DNA from: an uncultured Lachnospiraceae bacterium
Lineage (GTDB): Bacteria; Bacillota; Clostridia; Lachnospirales; Lachnospiraceae
NCBI GenBank assembly: GCA_947628705.1
Contig: CANRAZ010000003.1
Location: 1-64,000, forward strand
Length of the DNA: 64,000 nt
Direction of reading: 5' to 3'
Below the pieces are notes generated by a model that saw nothing but the letters and a program-made list of their open reading frames with translations, was not told where the DNA came from and did no database searches. Shown piece after piece: positions 8,815 through 19,600 of this stretch. The first letter of the stretch is position 1; each line of letters begins with the position of its first letter. The translations under genes were made by a program, and so were the position numbers.

Positions 8815-9264
8815 CTATTCCTTATCGGAAATAGCCTTCTGCATATGTATCACTGTTCCCTTCCCGACTTCTGATTCAACATCAAGCCTGTCTGTAAAGG
8901 CTTCCATAAAAGCAAAGCCCATTCCCGACCTGTCAATGTCATCTCTGGTGGTAAAAAGAGGTTCCATTGCTTTTTTTATGTCTTTTATTCCGCAGCCCTC
9001 GTCAATAACGTCTATGAATATGTCGCTGTTTTTCCGTCCGAGGCGCATTTTTATAATGCCTTCCTTTTCCATATAGGCATGAATTATCGCATTAGTTACC
9101 GCTTCAGAGACAGCGGTTTTTAAATCTGCCATTTCTTCGAGACTTGGATTAAGAGGAAGCGCAAATGCTGAAACTACCATTCTGGCCAGTCCCTCGTTTA
9201 CCGAATCGCTCATAAATTCCACATACACTTCGTTGTCGTAAATCACATTATCCAGATTTTCCAT
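8815..9264 (-). CDS. spoIIAB: Anti-sigma F factor SpoIIAB
   Basis: GHKL N-box EAVTNAIIHAY, DEGCGI, GMGFAFMEAFTD. Confidence 0.93.
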   Translation of the reverse strand: MENLDNVIYDNEVYVEFMSDSVNEGLARMVVSAFALPLNPSLEEMADLKTAVSEAVTNAIIHAYMEKEGIIKMRLGRKNSDIFIDVIDEGCGIKDIKKAMEPLFTTRDDIDRSGMGFAFMEAFTDRLDVESEVGKGTVIHMQKAISDKE

Positions 9265-9609
9265 TTATATGCTCATGCCTCCGTCTGCTCCATTAATGTC
9301 CATTATCTGGTAAAGCCCTGAATACTTAAGTATCCTCATAACTACGGGCTTTACGCTCACAGCCTTCATTTTTCCGCCGCTGCCCATTATTTTTCTGTAC
9401 CGTCCCATTATCAGTCCGATTCCGGCACTATCCATAAAATCAACCGCCTCAAAATCAAACACCAGACTGTTAATTTCACATTCAACCATAAGGTTGTCCG
9501 CTCTTGTCCGTATTTGTTCAACATTGTGATGATCCAAATCCCCTGACGGTTTAATATAAAGAGTATGATTCTTAACCGCATACTGGGCAGGATGCCTGTT
9601 CCCTGTCAT
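9265..9609 (-). CDS. spoIIAA: Anti-sigma F factor antagonist SpoIIAA
   Basis: STAS domain FDFEAVDFMDSAGIGLIMGRY; start at 9609 supported by GGAAGGGGAG. Confidence 0.92.
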   Translation of the reverse strand: MTGNRHPAQYAVKNHTLYIKPSGDLDHHNVEQIRTRADNLMVECEINSLVFDFEAVDFMDSAGIGLIMGRYRKIMGSGGKMKAVSVKPVVMRILKYSGLYQIMDINGADGGMSI

Positions 9610-9723
9610 CTTAATTTCTCCCCTTCCTACCGTTTTCCATGTCAAATAGCCTTTTGGGTCGCTCCTACTAAGCTTTTTATCTTTTTCGTGTCTCTGACGT
9701 ATTCCTAACGCGTTTACACAAGT

Positions 9724-9758
9724 AAAAAGGCCAAACGGAATTTTCCGTTCAGCCTTTG
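9724..9758 (-). terminator. Rho-independent terminator of the TPR gene
   Basis: Minus AAAGGCTGAACGGAAAATTCCGTTTGGCCTTTTTAC hairpin plus T-run. Confidence 0.75.
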
Positions 9759-9860
9759 TAAAACCCTTATTCTGTTTGTACCGTTTTCAGGCTCCGCTGC
9801 ACATTCCCTGCCGGCCTGTCCTTTTATCCGAGCATGTACCTTCGACTGCGCTGCATAAGT

Positions 9861-11312
9861 TTATTCCGCCGCATCCATCCACTTTTGGACGGTAGCAACG
9901 TATTTTCCGCCAGGGAATTTGTTGAGGTATTCCTGATAGTAGGTTTTTGCATTCGCACCGTCAGAAAGCAGCTCATAGGTTCTTCCAAGAAGATAAAGAT
10001 TCTCTTCGTTGTCAGGCGACTCCTGATAGGACAGCAAGAACAGCTCGTTTGCTTCCTGCCAGTTTTCCTTTTCATAGAGTTCTTTTCCGGCATTAAAAAG
10101 CTCTGTGCCTGTTGCCTCTGCTTTCAAAACATCAGGGTATGCTTTAAGCATCATATCGTAGAGCTCCTTAGCCGCCCCCGCTTTCAGCTCGTCTTCGGTA
10201 ATCGCTTCAATTTTATGTCTGAGCAGGTACTGTTCCAGCTTGGTTCCCTCGCCGTCAGCATTCATTTTATAATAATAATTGACCGCCTCCAAAACATTTC
10301 CGTAAAACTTCTTATTGGTAAGCGAATCGATCTGCTCAAGATAACCGTCCGTCTCCATCTGCTGGAGGTCTATTTTAGACTGTAAGGATTCGTTTTCCTT
10401 TTCCAGAGAATCCATGTCGGATAAATATCCTGAAATTTCCTCCCCGTACTGCTTTTCCTTGTTTACCATATCGTAGTTCATCGCCTGCTTTACGCCGGGA
10501 ACCACCAGAAAATAAACCACCATTATTCCGATAAGAATACCCGAAACCAGACTTATAAAGACCCTGTAATCCGGACCTTCTTCACTGTAGGAAAATTTCG
10601 GAGTAAGCCTCTGTCTCGTCTTTCCCTCCAGAATATCCTTAACATCCTGATCCGTTTCTCCGTCAGAGATGCTGACATCCATCACAAGGTTTTTAAACTT
10701 TATATCCCTTATCAGCTTTACGTATCTTAACGATACGGCGTTGGCTATATCGGTCTTAAGGCTTCTCTTAAGGCTTTTCCTTGCTCTGTCGTAATCGCCG
10801 TTATGGATATAGATGAGAGCCATCATCTGCCATGCCTTCACATAATCCGGATTGTGCGAAACAGCTCTTTTAAGCTGAACAAGAGCAAAATCGTCCGCTC
10901 CCTGCTTAATCTGTTCGAGAGCCGCATTATACTTTCTGATTGCGGTTTTATAGTGATTGAGCTTTACCGGGTTATTTTCCAGCATTCCGAGATAACGGTC
11001 TGCAAGCGGATTATGCTCGCTCACTGACTTTGAATAGACCCACTGCGCTATCGCATCTCCGGCTTCTCCTACCGCAAGGTAACAAAGCCCGAGCAGATTT
11101 CTTGCGTCGATATAGTCCTTGTCCAGCTGTACGGCACGCTTAAGAAATCCGATTGCTCCGCTTATGTCTTTTATTTTTGCCCGCTCCAGTCCCTTGTTAT
11201 AGAAATAGCACGCCGCCTTATGCGCTTTTATGATAATTTCAGCATCATAACCGCATTTTTCGCAGACAGTCATTTTACTTGTCAATGCGGCACCGCATTT
11301 AGGACAAATCAT
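9861..11312 (-). CDS. Zinc-ribbon/TPR membrane protein
   Basis: N-terminal CPKCGAALTSKMTVCEKCG, TPR-like repeats, a TM segment (VFISLVSGILIGIMVVYFLVVPG), C-terminal TPRs. Confidence 0.8.
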   Translation of the reverse strand: MICPKCGAALTSKMTVCEKCGYDAEIIIKAHKAACYFYNKGLERAKIKDISGAIGFLKRAVQLDKDYIDARNLLGLCYLAVGEAGDAIAQWVYSKSVSEHNPLADRYLGMLENNPVKLNHYKTAIRKYNAALEQIKQGADDFALVQLKRAVSHNPDYVKAWQMMALIYIHNGDYDRARKSLKRSLKTDIANAVSLRYVKLIRDIKFKNLVMDVSISDGETDQDVKDILEGKTRQRLTPKFSYSEEGPDYRVFISLVSGILIGIMVVYFLVVPGVKQAMNYDMVNKEKQYGEEISGYLSDMDSLEKENESLQSKIDLQQMETDGYLEQIDSLTNKKFYGNVLEAVNYYYKMNADGEGTKLEQYLLRHKIEAITEDELKAGAAKELYDMMLKAYPDVLKAEATGTELFNAGKELYEKENWQEANELFLLSYQESPDNEENLYLLGRTYELLSDGANAKTYYQEYLNKFPGGKYVATVQKWMDAAE

Positions 11313-11347
11313 TACAGCTTCCTCATTTCTTCTTCGTAGTATAAAGT

Positions 11348-11512
11348 CTAATGCCTGTTACCCTGTGGGTTTTTCCTCTTATCTGATTTTGACAAAAGCT
11401 CCTCCAGAATATCCGCAACATCGGGACTTATACTGTCGTACAAATTTTCTGTCGCTCTATCAATCTCTGTGCTAGGTGAAAATTTTGCCACCTCTTCTTC
11501 AAAATTAAGCAT
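11348..11512 (-). CDS. Small 54-aa acidic/charged protein (absent from the supplied ORF track)
   Basis: ATG at 11512 preceded by GGAGGAAAAC; reads MLNFEEEVAKFSPSTEIDRATENLYDSISPDVADILEELLSKSDKRKNPQGNRH* (TAG at 11348-11350). Confidence 0.7.
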   Translation of the reverse strand: MLNFEEEVAKFSPSTEIDRATENLYDSISPDVADILEELLSKSDKRKNPQGNRH

Positions 11513-11744
11513 GTTTTCCTCCGTCAGAAATCAAGGGGCTGTCCGCCTTTTATCCTCCCGTTAATATCATAAATAGGGAAAAGCTAAAAATCAAGACGGA
11601 CTTTCCTCAATTGCCTTTTAACAGCTGTCCGAAATTTACATAAATCCGCCAAAGCCGAGCAAAACCGGTCTTTTTTAACAGAAATCCGCCGTTTCAGACT
11701 CTTTCCTCTCTGCCCGTAATGCAGTATTTACGCAAGCCCTATAG

Positions 11745-14411
11745 TTATTTTTTCAAATGTTCAAGACGTTCGCAGACCTGTGCGAGCATTGCGGTGTATT
11801 TTTCAAGCTTCGCCCTTTCCTCGTCTACCTTTGCCTGCGGCGCCTTGCTGATAAACTTTTCATTGGAAAGCATTCCGTTTGAACGTTTTATCTCGCCTTC
11901 CAGCCTGCTCTTTTCCTTTTCAAGACGCTCCGTTTCCTTTTCAATGTCGACAAGCTCCGCAAAAGGAATGTAAAGGGTAGCCCCCGGGATAACTGCCGAC
12001 ACCGCATCTGCTTCAATTCCCGTCTTATCGTGCTGTATGATAATCTCAGAAGCATAGCCCAAGGCTGCAAAGAATACCCTGCTGCCTTCAAAGATTCCCT
12101 TCACATGCTCCTGTGCCGTAACAACGTAAACCTTCGCTTTTCTTGAAGGCGGAACATTCATTCCGGTCCTCACCGCACGGATCGATTTAACCGCTTCCTT
12201 TACCAGTCCGATAGCCTCTTTTTCAACAGGATAAGCCCTGCTTTCACTGTATACCGGCCAATCCGAAACCATTATTGACGTATCTTCGGTATACTTGCCC
12301 TCCGCTTCCTTGAGCGTGCAGTAAATTTCGTCTGTTACAAAAGGCATATAAGGATGAAGAAGCTTGAGGGCGTCGGAAAGAACGCTTCTCAGCGTCCATA
12401 TGGCCGCCTTCTTGGTTTCAAGCTCATCTCCGTAAAGACGCGGCTTAACCATCTCGATATACCAGTCGCAGAGCTCCTCCCAGATAAAATCATAAACCTT
12501 CTGTGCGGCAACGCCCAGCTCGTATTTATCAAGATTCTCAGTCACCGCTTTAACAACGTCGTTACATGAAGCCAGAATCCACTTATCCGCATCGGTAAGA
12601 GCGGATTCGGGAACCGCTTCTACTCTGCCGTCTTCTCCAAGCTGCTCCATGTTCATCATTATGAAACGGCTCGCATTCCAAACCTTGTTGGCAAAATTAC
12701 GGCTTGCCTCGATACGCTCCCAGTAAAATCTCATGTCATTTCCGGGTGCATTTCCCGTAATAAGCGTAAAACGCAGGGCATCTGCGCCGTACTTGTCTAT
12801 TACCTCAAGAGGGTCAATGCCGTTTCCGAGGGATTTACTCATCTTACGTCCCTGTGAATCCCTGACAAGTCCGTGGATAAGGACAGTATCAAACGGAACC
12901 CTTCCGGTATGCTCGATGCCTGAAAACATCATTCTGATGACCCAGAAGAAAATAATATCATAGCCTGTAACCAGAGTACTGGTCGGATAAAAATAATCAA
13001 AATCTTCAGTTTTATCAGGCCAACCAAGAGTAGAAAAAGGCCACAGAGCAGAGCTGAACCATGTATCAAGCGTATCCGGATCCTGTCTCATCGGCTTTCC
13101 GCACTTAGGACAGACCGCACTGTCCTCCTTTGTTACGGTCATCTCGTTGCAGCAGTCGCAGTAAAAAGCAGGTATTCTGTGCCCCCACCAAAGCTGGCGG
13201 CTTATGCACCAGTCACGGATATTTTCAAGCCAGTGATAGTAGGTTTTATCAAAATGTTCAGGAACAAATTTTGTATCGCCCCTTTTAACCGCTTCAATGG
13301 CAGGCCCTGCAAGCGGCTCCATTTTTACAAACCACTGCATCGAAACTCTTGGCTCCACAGTAGTGCCGCAACGGTAGCAGGTTCCTACATTATGGCTGTA
13401 ATCCTCTATTTCCGTAAGAGCTCCGCACTCCTGCAAGTCCCTGACAATTGCTTCTCTCGCTTCGTAGCGGTCCATGCCCGCATACTTAGGATAATCGTCT
13501 ACAATTCTTGCATCCTCTGTAAGCACGTTAATTACCGGCAGATCGTGCCTGAGACCTACCTCAAAGTCGTTAGGGTCATGCGCAGGCGTAATCTTAACAA
13601 CGCCCGTACCGAATTCCATTTCAACGTATTCGTCCGCAATAACCGGAATTTCACGTCCGACAAGAGGAAGCACCACCGTCTTGCCCACACAGTCCTTGTA
13701 TCTCTCATCGTTAGGATTGACTGCGACCGCAGTATCTCCAAGCATGGTTTCAGGTCTGGTAGTAGCCATTTCAATGTAGCCGCTGCCGTCCTTATAAGGA
13801 TACCTCAGGTGCCAGAAATGGCCTGCCTGATCCTCATAGTTTACCTCTGCGTCCGAAATCGAGGTAAGGCAGTGAGGACACCAGTTTATTATTCTTTCCC
13901 CTCTGTAAATCAATCCTTTTTTATAAAGGTTGCAAAAGACCTCCTTTACGGCCTTATTGCAGCCCTCGTCCATTGTAAAACGTTCTCTGTCCCAGTCACA
14001 TGAGGAGCCAAGCTTTCTTAACTGCTTGACGATCCTGCCTCCGTACTGCTTCTTCCAGTCCCACGCTCTTTCAAGGAATTTTTCGCGTCCGAGATCTTCT
14101 TTTGTAAGGCCTTCCGCCTTCATTGCCTCAACGATTTTTGCCTCTGTGGCAATTGAAGCATGATCCGTGCCGGGAAGCCAAAGAGCCTCATAGCCCGCCA
14201 TTCTCTTATAACGGATAAGAATGTCCTGAAGAGTATTGTCAAGCGCATGTCCCATGTGGAGCTGTCCCGTAATGTTTGGAGGAGGAATAACGATCGTAAA
14301 CGGCTTCTTGTCCGGGTTTACTTTTGCATGGAAGAATTTTTTCGTCTCCCATTTTTTGTACAGCCTGTCCTCTATATCCTTAGGGTCGTAATTTTTAGCA
14401 AGTTCTTTCAT
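11745..14411 (-). CDS. valS: Valyl-tRNA synthetase
   Basis: PPPNITGQLHMGHALD, KMSKSLGNGIDPLEVID, LWWGHRIPAFYC; C-terminal coiled coil. Confidence 0.98.
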   Translation of the reverse strand: MKELAKNYDPKDIEDRLYKKWETKKFFHAKVNPDKKPFTIVIPPPNITGQLHMGHALDNTLQDILIRYKRMAGYEALWLPGTDHASIATEAKIVEAMKAEGLTKEDLGREKFLERAWDWKKQYGGRIVKQLRKLGSSCDWDRERFTMDEGCNKAVKEVFCNLYKKGLIYRGERIINWCPHCLTSISDAEVNYEDQAGHFWHLRYPYKDGSGYIEMATTRPETMLGDTAVAVNPNDERYKDCVGKTVVLPLVGREIPVIADEYVEMEFGTGVVKITPAHDPNDFEVGLRHDLPVINVLTEDARIVDDYPKYAGMDRYEAREAIVRDLQECGALTEIEDYSHNVGTCYRCGTTVEPRVSMQWFVKMEPLAGPAIEAVKRGDTKFVPEHFDKTYYHWLENIRDWCISRQLWWGHRIPAFYCDCCNEMTVTKEDSAVCPKCGKPMRQDPDTLDTWFSSALWPFSTLGWPDKTEDFDYFYPTSTLVTGYDIIFFWVIRMMFSGIEHTGRVPFDTVLIHGLVRDSQGRKMSKSLGNGIDPLEVIDKYGADALRFTLITGNAPGNDMRFYWERIEASRNFANKVWNASRFIMMNMEQLGEDGRVEAVPESALTDADKWILASCNDVVKAVTENLDKYELGVAAQKVYDFIWEELCDWYIEMVKPRLYGDELETKKAAIWTLRSVLSDALKLLHPYMPFVTDEIYCTLKEAEGKYTEDTSIMVSDWPVYSESRAYPVEKEAIGLVKEAVKSIRAVRTGMNVPPSRKAKVYVVTAQEHVKGIFEGSRVFFAALGYASEIIIQHDKTGIEADAVSAVIPGATLYIPFAELVDIEKETERLEKEKSRLEGEIKRSNGMLSNEKFISKAPQAKVDEERAKLEKYTAMLAQVCERLEHLKK

Positions 14412-14460
14412 TTAACATATGCCTCGTCTTTCAGCGGAAGAAATTTTTATTTCTGCCGTC

Positions 14461-15291
14461 TTAGTTTTCTCTGTATATTTTTTTGATCTTATTAAGCGTC
14501 TCATCGAAGAGCCACCAGAAATCCTCGTCGGATTCCTTTCCGCTAACCTCCATAAGCTTCAAAACGCTCATGTAGTCCGCGTTATACTCACGGTTATCCT
14601 CAACATAGTAGAACTGGTTCTCAATCCTCCGTATCAGTTCCTCATCGTCAGAATATCCTGCGATTTCACGTTCAAAGGCCTCGTCGTCTCCGTCAAGCCT
14701 CAGAGCATAAAGGTACTGGCAGAGGCTTTCCTTATTGTGATTTTTCTGATAAGCCGCATCAAAATACTTAGAAGCCGCCTGAAACCTTCCGCTTCTTGCC
14801 ATGAGAACCGCAAGATTGTGATAAACGTTCCCCTGATTCACAGGACTCAGCTGCGAAAACTCTCTGTCGTCAATAATGCTTCTGTACTCAAATCCCGCCT
14901 CGTTGTGCTTTCTGAATTTCATCAGCATATCCGCATGACGTTTCTTACGCTCAATCGGAAGCATATCGTAGAGCGCGTCTATCTCTTTAATGAGATGGTT
15001 TATCTCGTCTTCCGTATAGTAATCAGTGCTGCAGAAAATCGAGACGACCACATCCTTAAGTCCGGCTCCCCTCTGCATAAGCTGCTCCAAGAAATCCGCA
15101 CGGTCCGTAATTCCCAGCTCGTTTCGTATCCACGTCACAAGGGCAATATTGGATAAATCTTCTTCCAGCGTATCTATGTTGTGATAGAGATAATAACAAA
15201 GCTCTTCCATGGTGTACACGCTGACGCCGGTGGTCTGGAACGTGTAAGGAGATTTTGCCTTATTCCCTATGCAAAAAATAAATTTTCCCAC
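14461..15291 (-). CDS. Uncharacterised protein with TPR-like helical repeats
   Basis: GNVYHNLAVLMARSGRFQAASKYFDAAYQKN TPR-like segment; close-packed with the next two genes. Confidence 0.75.
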   Translation of the reverse strand: MGKFIFCIGNKAKSPYTFQTTGVSVYTMEELCYYLYHNIDTLEEDLSNIALVTWIRNELGITDRADFLEQLMQRGAGLKDVVVSIFCSTDYYTEDEINHLIKEIDALYDMLPIERKKRHADMLMKFRKHNEAGFEYRSIIDDREFSQLSPVNQGNVYHNLAVLMARSGRFQAASKYFDAAYQKNHNKESLCQYLYALRLDGDDEAFEREIAGYSDDEELIRRIENQFYYVEDNREYNADYMSVLKLMEVSGKESDEDFWWLFDETLNKIKKIYREN

Positions 15292-15307
15292 TTATGCTTC
15301 CTTTCTG

Positions 15308-16579
15308 CTACTGATACTGTATGACCTTTTCCCATATCCTGTAGCTGTTTCCGAAAAACTCACCGAAGCCCAAGTCCTTTATTGTGATTACCGCAGTGTC
15401 CCTGTCAAGAAATTTTACGCCCACCGAGACTCGGGTAGTTTTGTTTTCTCTCTGCTCTATGTTGCGGAGATTCATAACAATGTGCTTGGTTTCCTTCTTT
15501 ACAGTGTGATAAACGGTAAAGAATATTTCGTCCGTGTTATCCAGGATCCCGACTGTTTTTGCATTTACATGCTGCCAGTTCGTGCCTGCCGCAACCAAGG
15601 TGTACTCACCGATTCTGTTGTCCTTAAACATTCTTATCGAAACCGAATAGCGCACCTGCTCGTCGGTTAAGAAAAGAAAATCCTTGTACTCCTCATTACC
15701 CTTTATAAGTCCCGAATAGGCCGCTCCCTTTGCATAAAGATTCTGACCTTTAAATACTCTTCTGCCCGGACAGAGGGACTTTATTACATCGTCCGCCCAG
15801 TCGCCGTCAAAGCCGACTCCGGTAAAATATATGGTAGAAAGAATCTGTCTGTACAGAAGCTTGTCCGTAAGGTTCTTGAATATGCCTGCAAGCCTTGTTT
15901 CAACCATTCCTGCAAGCATGGTAAAATTAAGCTCATCGCTGAAATCGTGTCCCGTTGCAGTCACCGTTATCGGGAGCTGCTTCTTGCTTGTGGAAAGCTG
16001 GTAGTACTTAAGGCCTTCCTCGTCAAAATCAAACAGGGAAACATCGTTCGTCCAAAGCTCGCGCTTCTGGCTTACAGAGTAATACATGAAGCTTTCCATG
16101 TAATTTAAAATGCTGACCTTGTCTCCGTCAAATCCCACGGCTGCCAAAGCCGATTCAACAGCCGCCTGAAGCACCGATGTTTTATTCCTGACGGTAACCG
16201 CTATCTTTTCTATGTTGTCCCTAAGATAACGCTGCCTTAATGCGGTAAATATTTTACGTATAAACCTCTCAAGAAGCTGGTTGCCCGTATAGTCCGTTCC
16301 CAGAATGTTGACCTTGTCTCCGTTTTCAACCTTCTCAAGTATTCCGTTTACGAAAAAACCTGCTTCACGGTTCCTGCATCTTATTGCATCGTCCCCGACT
16401 ATCCAGTCTCTTGTATCGTAACGGACGCAAAGAACCGTCGGAATAAGGAACATGCTCTTGTTCGGCGAAATGCTGACAGACTCCGGCTCGCCGCCGTCGG
16501 CGCTCACGGAAATCTGTGTCGTGTCCACGCCTAAATCAAGTCCGATTATAAGAGATTTTGGATTTTTAGAGGTCTCCAT
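15308..16579 (-). CDS. Hsp70/actin-fold ATPase-like protein (DUF5716-like)
   Basis: IIGLDLGVDTTQISV phosphate-1-like motif, YFTGVGFDGDWADDV; start 16579 with AAAGGAAAAAC. Family name recalled from similarity, not searched. Confidence 0.7.
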   Translation of the reverse strand: METSKNPKSLIIGLDLGVDTTQISVSADGGEPESVSISPNKSMFLIPTVLCVRYDTRDWIVGDDAIRCRNREAGFFVNGILEKVENGDKVNILGTDYTGNQLLERFIRKIFTALRQRYLRDNIEKIAVTVRNKTSVLQAAVESALAAVGFDGDKVSILNYMESFMYYSVSQKRELWTNDVSLFDFDEEGLKYYQLSTSKKQLPITVTATGHDFSDELNFTMLAGMVETRLAGIFKNLTDKLLYRQILSTIYFTGVGFDGDWADDVIKSLCPGRRVFKGQNLYAKGAAYSGLIKGNEEYKDFLFLTDEQVRYSVSIRMFKDNRIGEYTLVAAGTNWQHVNAKTVGILDNTDEIFFTVYHTVKKETKHIVMNLRNIEQRENKTTRVSVGVKFLDRDTAVITIKDLGFGEFFGNSYRIWEKVIQYQ

Positions 16580-16678
16580 GTTTTTCCTTTCCGTCCTGCG
16601 CGCCTGCCGCCTGACAAAATCAAGGCAGTATATATTAAGCGTAATGCTGCCAAGTACTCTCAAACAATCCCGGCACTA

Positions 16679-19600
16679 TTATTCTATTTCGTGGAACAGC
16701 TGCGAGATTGCAAATTCGTTTTTAACATATTCATTAAGAAGTTCAATTGATTTGCTCTTATCCTTCTGGTTTCTTGCTCCGATTATGGCGTTTATGGAAG
16801 CAAATCTGCTCTTGTTCTTAGAGCTCCCTGCAACAGGCCCCGTGAGAATGTTCTTTTCTGTTTTATTTACGTTTGAGCCGTCTTCGTCACTGATAATATA
16901 TTCCACGGTTTCCTGAGCAAAAAGGACTATTTCCTTTACAAAAATGCCGTAGCAGACATTTCTCATCGGTTCTTCCCGAACGATACGCTTTCCGTCCTGA
17001 ATTGAAGCAATGTGAATCGTGACTCTGTGTTCAGGGTTGGTCCTGTACTCGATATAGACCTTGTCCTCCATGTTTTCAGGGAGTCTGAAATATCTGGAAA
17101 ACGACGTAAAGCAAGGAAGAATCTTCCCCTTACTGTCCATGACCTCCAGCCAATTTCTTGCAAATTCCTGTTCGTCCGCAGTAAGTTCCGACGAAAGGGC
17201 AAGCTGCTTAAGGCAGGCAAGCACTACCATGTCGTTGCTTTCAAAGTAAGAATCCCTTTTGAGCATCTCCATCGAAATCGCCGATATCGGAACATCCGAA
17301 ACGAGGTATTTAAACGCAAGATAGTTAAAATAAGCCTTCGTAAGAGCCCTGTTTTTCGACCTCCTGTGATAGTGCGCATATATCTGCTCCCCATAAGGAA
17401 GGTAGCTTTCGGTAAACAAAATCTGACCGAGTATTCTTTCATCAAAATCCGAGGTCGCACACTGGTTCGCGCATGCCTCCTGCCACACATCGAACATATC
17501 GGACGTGAGGCCGTTATAGTAGTTTACCAAATATATTAAGATTTTCTCATTTCTGCGTCCGTTAAGGAAAAGATAATACATCAAATCGCACAGGGTCTTG
17601 CTGTAGCGGTTAAGAACCGCCGGAGGAAGCGAAACGGCAAACTTTTCAAGCAGCCTGATGTCAACCTCCATGAAACCGCATTCCTCAATCAGCTTAAATG
17701 CCTGAGTATGCTGTTCGCGCAATATTAAAAGCCCGATAAACTTTCCCCTTCTTGAAGGACTGAGCATTTTATAGTTAAGCTTTTTGAGGTCGTCCTCAGT
17801 AAGCTCCTCCTGCGAATGGTCATAGAAGTAGAATACCAGCTCGCTCAGATAGTTTTCCCTGCCTTTTTCACTAAGTCCCGGCAGCAGAACCGCCTGCTTC
17901 CGAAGCTCAATGCTTGCCTGATCGTACCTGCGCATTTTCTGCGCTTTTTCCGCCATGTTAAGGATAAGCTTTTCGTTGTCCCTGTCACAGCGGTATGCGA
18001 TAATGCTCAAATCGTCCGAAGCGAGAAGACTTTCTATCTTCACCTCGTCGGTAAGCACATAACGGTTGTTGGAAGCATCAAGCATAAATACCTGCGCGCC
18101 GTCCGTAAACACGTCTATCTGCGCTTCGCCGTTTATGAGCGGAACCGTCACTTCTTCCTCAAGCTCCTTGTGGGACACGCACACATACCTCATAAGCGGA
18201 TTAGTGCAGGTCACCTCGCACCGGTAAAGCACCTTGCTTAAATGCTCGCTGAACTGTTTTTCATAATTTTCATCGCTTAAGCTGTCATTGTAAAGTATTG
18301 AGAGCATCTTGTCATTTTTGCCCGCTCTCATCTGCTGAATCGCAAATATTCTCAGCTTTTCTTTATAGTTTTCATAGACGATAGGGTTTGAATCCTTGTG
18401 CAGAACAATGTTTGCATAGAGATATGCAAGCCTCCTGTCATTTAATTTGCTGTTATAAACATAGTACATGAGAACCGACTGATCCAGATTTTCCTCAACG
18501 TCCGCATTCATCGAGTACATATAATATTCGTAGAGGTCGCTGATCCTTATGTTTTCTTCAACGCCCTTCTGATACCATTTAAAATAACGGCTGTCTCTCT
18601 TGTAGCCTCTTATTAAGGTCTGGCATATCGCAATGAGAGTGTCCTTGTGCTGAAATCTGTCATAGGCAAGCACCAGCGCGTTGTAGTAAAGCTTAACATA
18701 AGTCTTTGCACGCAGCACAAGCTCCGTAAACTGAAGCGCAAGCTCGCGGCTGCAGTAGCCTGTCTTAAGCGAATACATGATTACGGCAGTTTCAAATTCC
18801 CCAAGCTCCTTTACGTAGCGCGGATCCATGTTGTAGACAGACGCCGCCTCCAAAAGCATAAGAGGCGAACGGCACCCTTTTTCATAAATGCTTCTGAGCT
18901 CGTCCAGTCTCAGCTTAGCGTTTTTCTTGTATCTATCGTCAGCCCTTAACACAAAAAGCTGAACGGTAAGCTCATTCGGATAACTGGAGCAGAGCTCGTA
19001 AAGCTTTTCCAAATACTCCGCTTTTGTCGTAGTGGTTCTTTCGGCATTAAGATAATAGTAAAGCGCTTTAGTATATACCGCAGCTGAAAAGAGCTCCTCC
19101 TCCGTCACGCTGTTAAGAAGAGAAGCGGACGGACTTTCCTTCCCTGCAATCTTTAAAAGATTGGAACGGTACAGCTTTGCCAAAAGCATGTCCGCTCCGG
19201 GCGTCGCCTCGTATCTGTCCATCATAGACATCGCTTCGGAAACATACCTTCCTGCCGGTATACGGTTCATTGCGAATGAAATATAGTTTTCAACCGACTT
19301 TACGATAAGTCTGTTGTAGGCTGCAATCATTGCAGCGGTTTCCTTGTCCCTTGACGGAAGATGACAGGTAACCGGCACCACAATTTGAAGGCCGCAGCCG
19401 CTTATAATGATGTTGCCGGTGTTAAAGCCGGGCTGCATTCTTTCTGGATAAACAATATATTTCAGCTCAAATTCAGAGCCGTTAAAATCCTCATAACGAA
19501 CCGTCTCCTGTTCAGGTTCAAGAAAATTCACGTCACTGGCAACAGAAAGATTAACGTAGCCCCAGTTGTTCTTTTTTATCTTGAACCCATCTGAAAAGCT

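Noticed and set aside
9646-9720. SigH-like promoter for spoIIA (AGGAATA ... CGAAAAAG)
   Set aside because: The -35-like element fits but spacing to the -10-like element is too short by 2-3 nt.
13179-14003. 274-aa plus-strand ORF
   Set aside because: Lies wholly antisense to valS; Cys/Arg/Phe-rich translation typical of shadow frames; no RBS or family motif.
14419-15156. 245-aa plus-strand ORF
   Set aside because: Antisense to the 14461-15291 gene; no recognisable domain.
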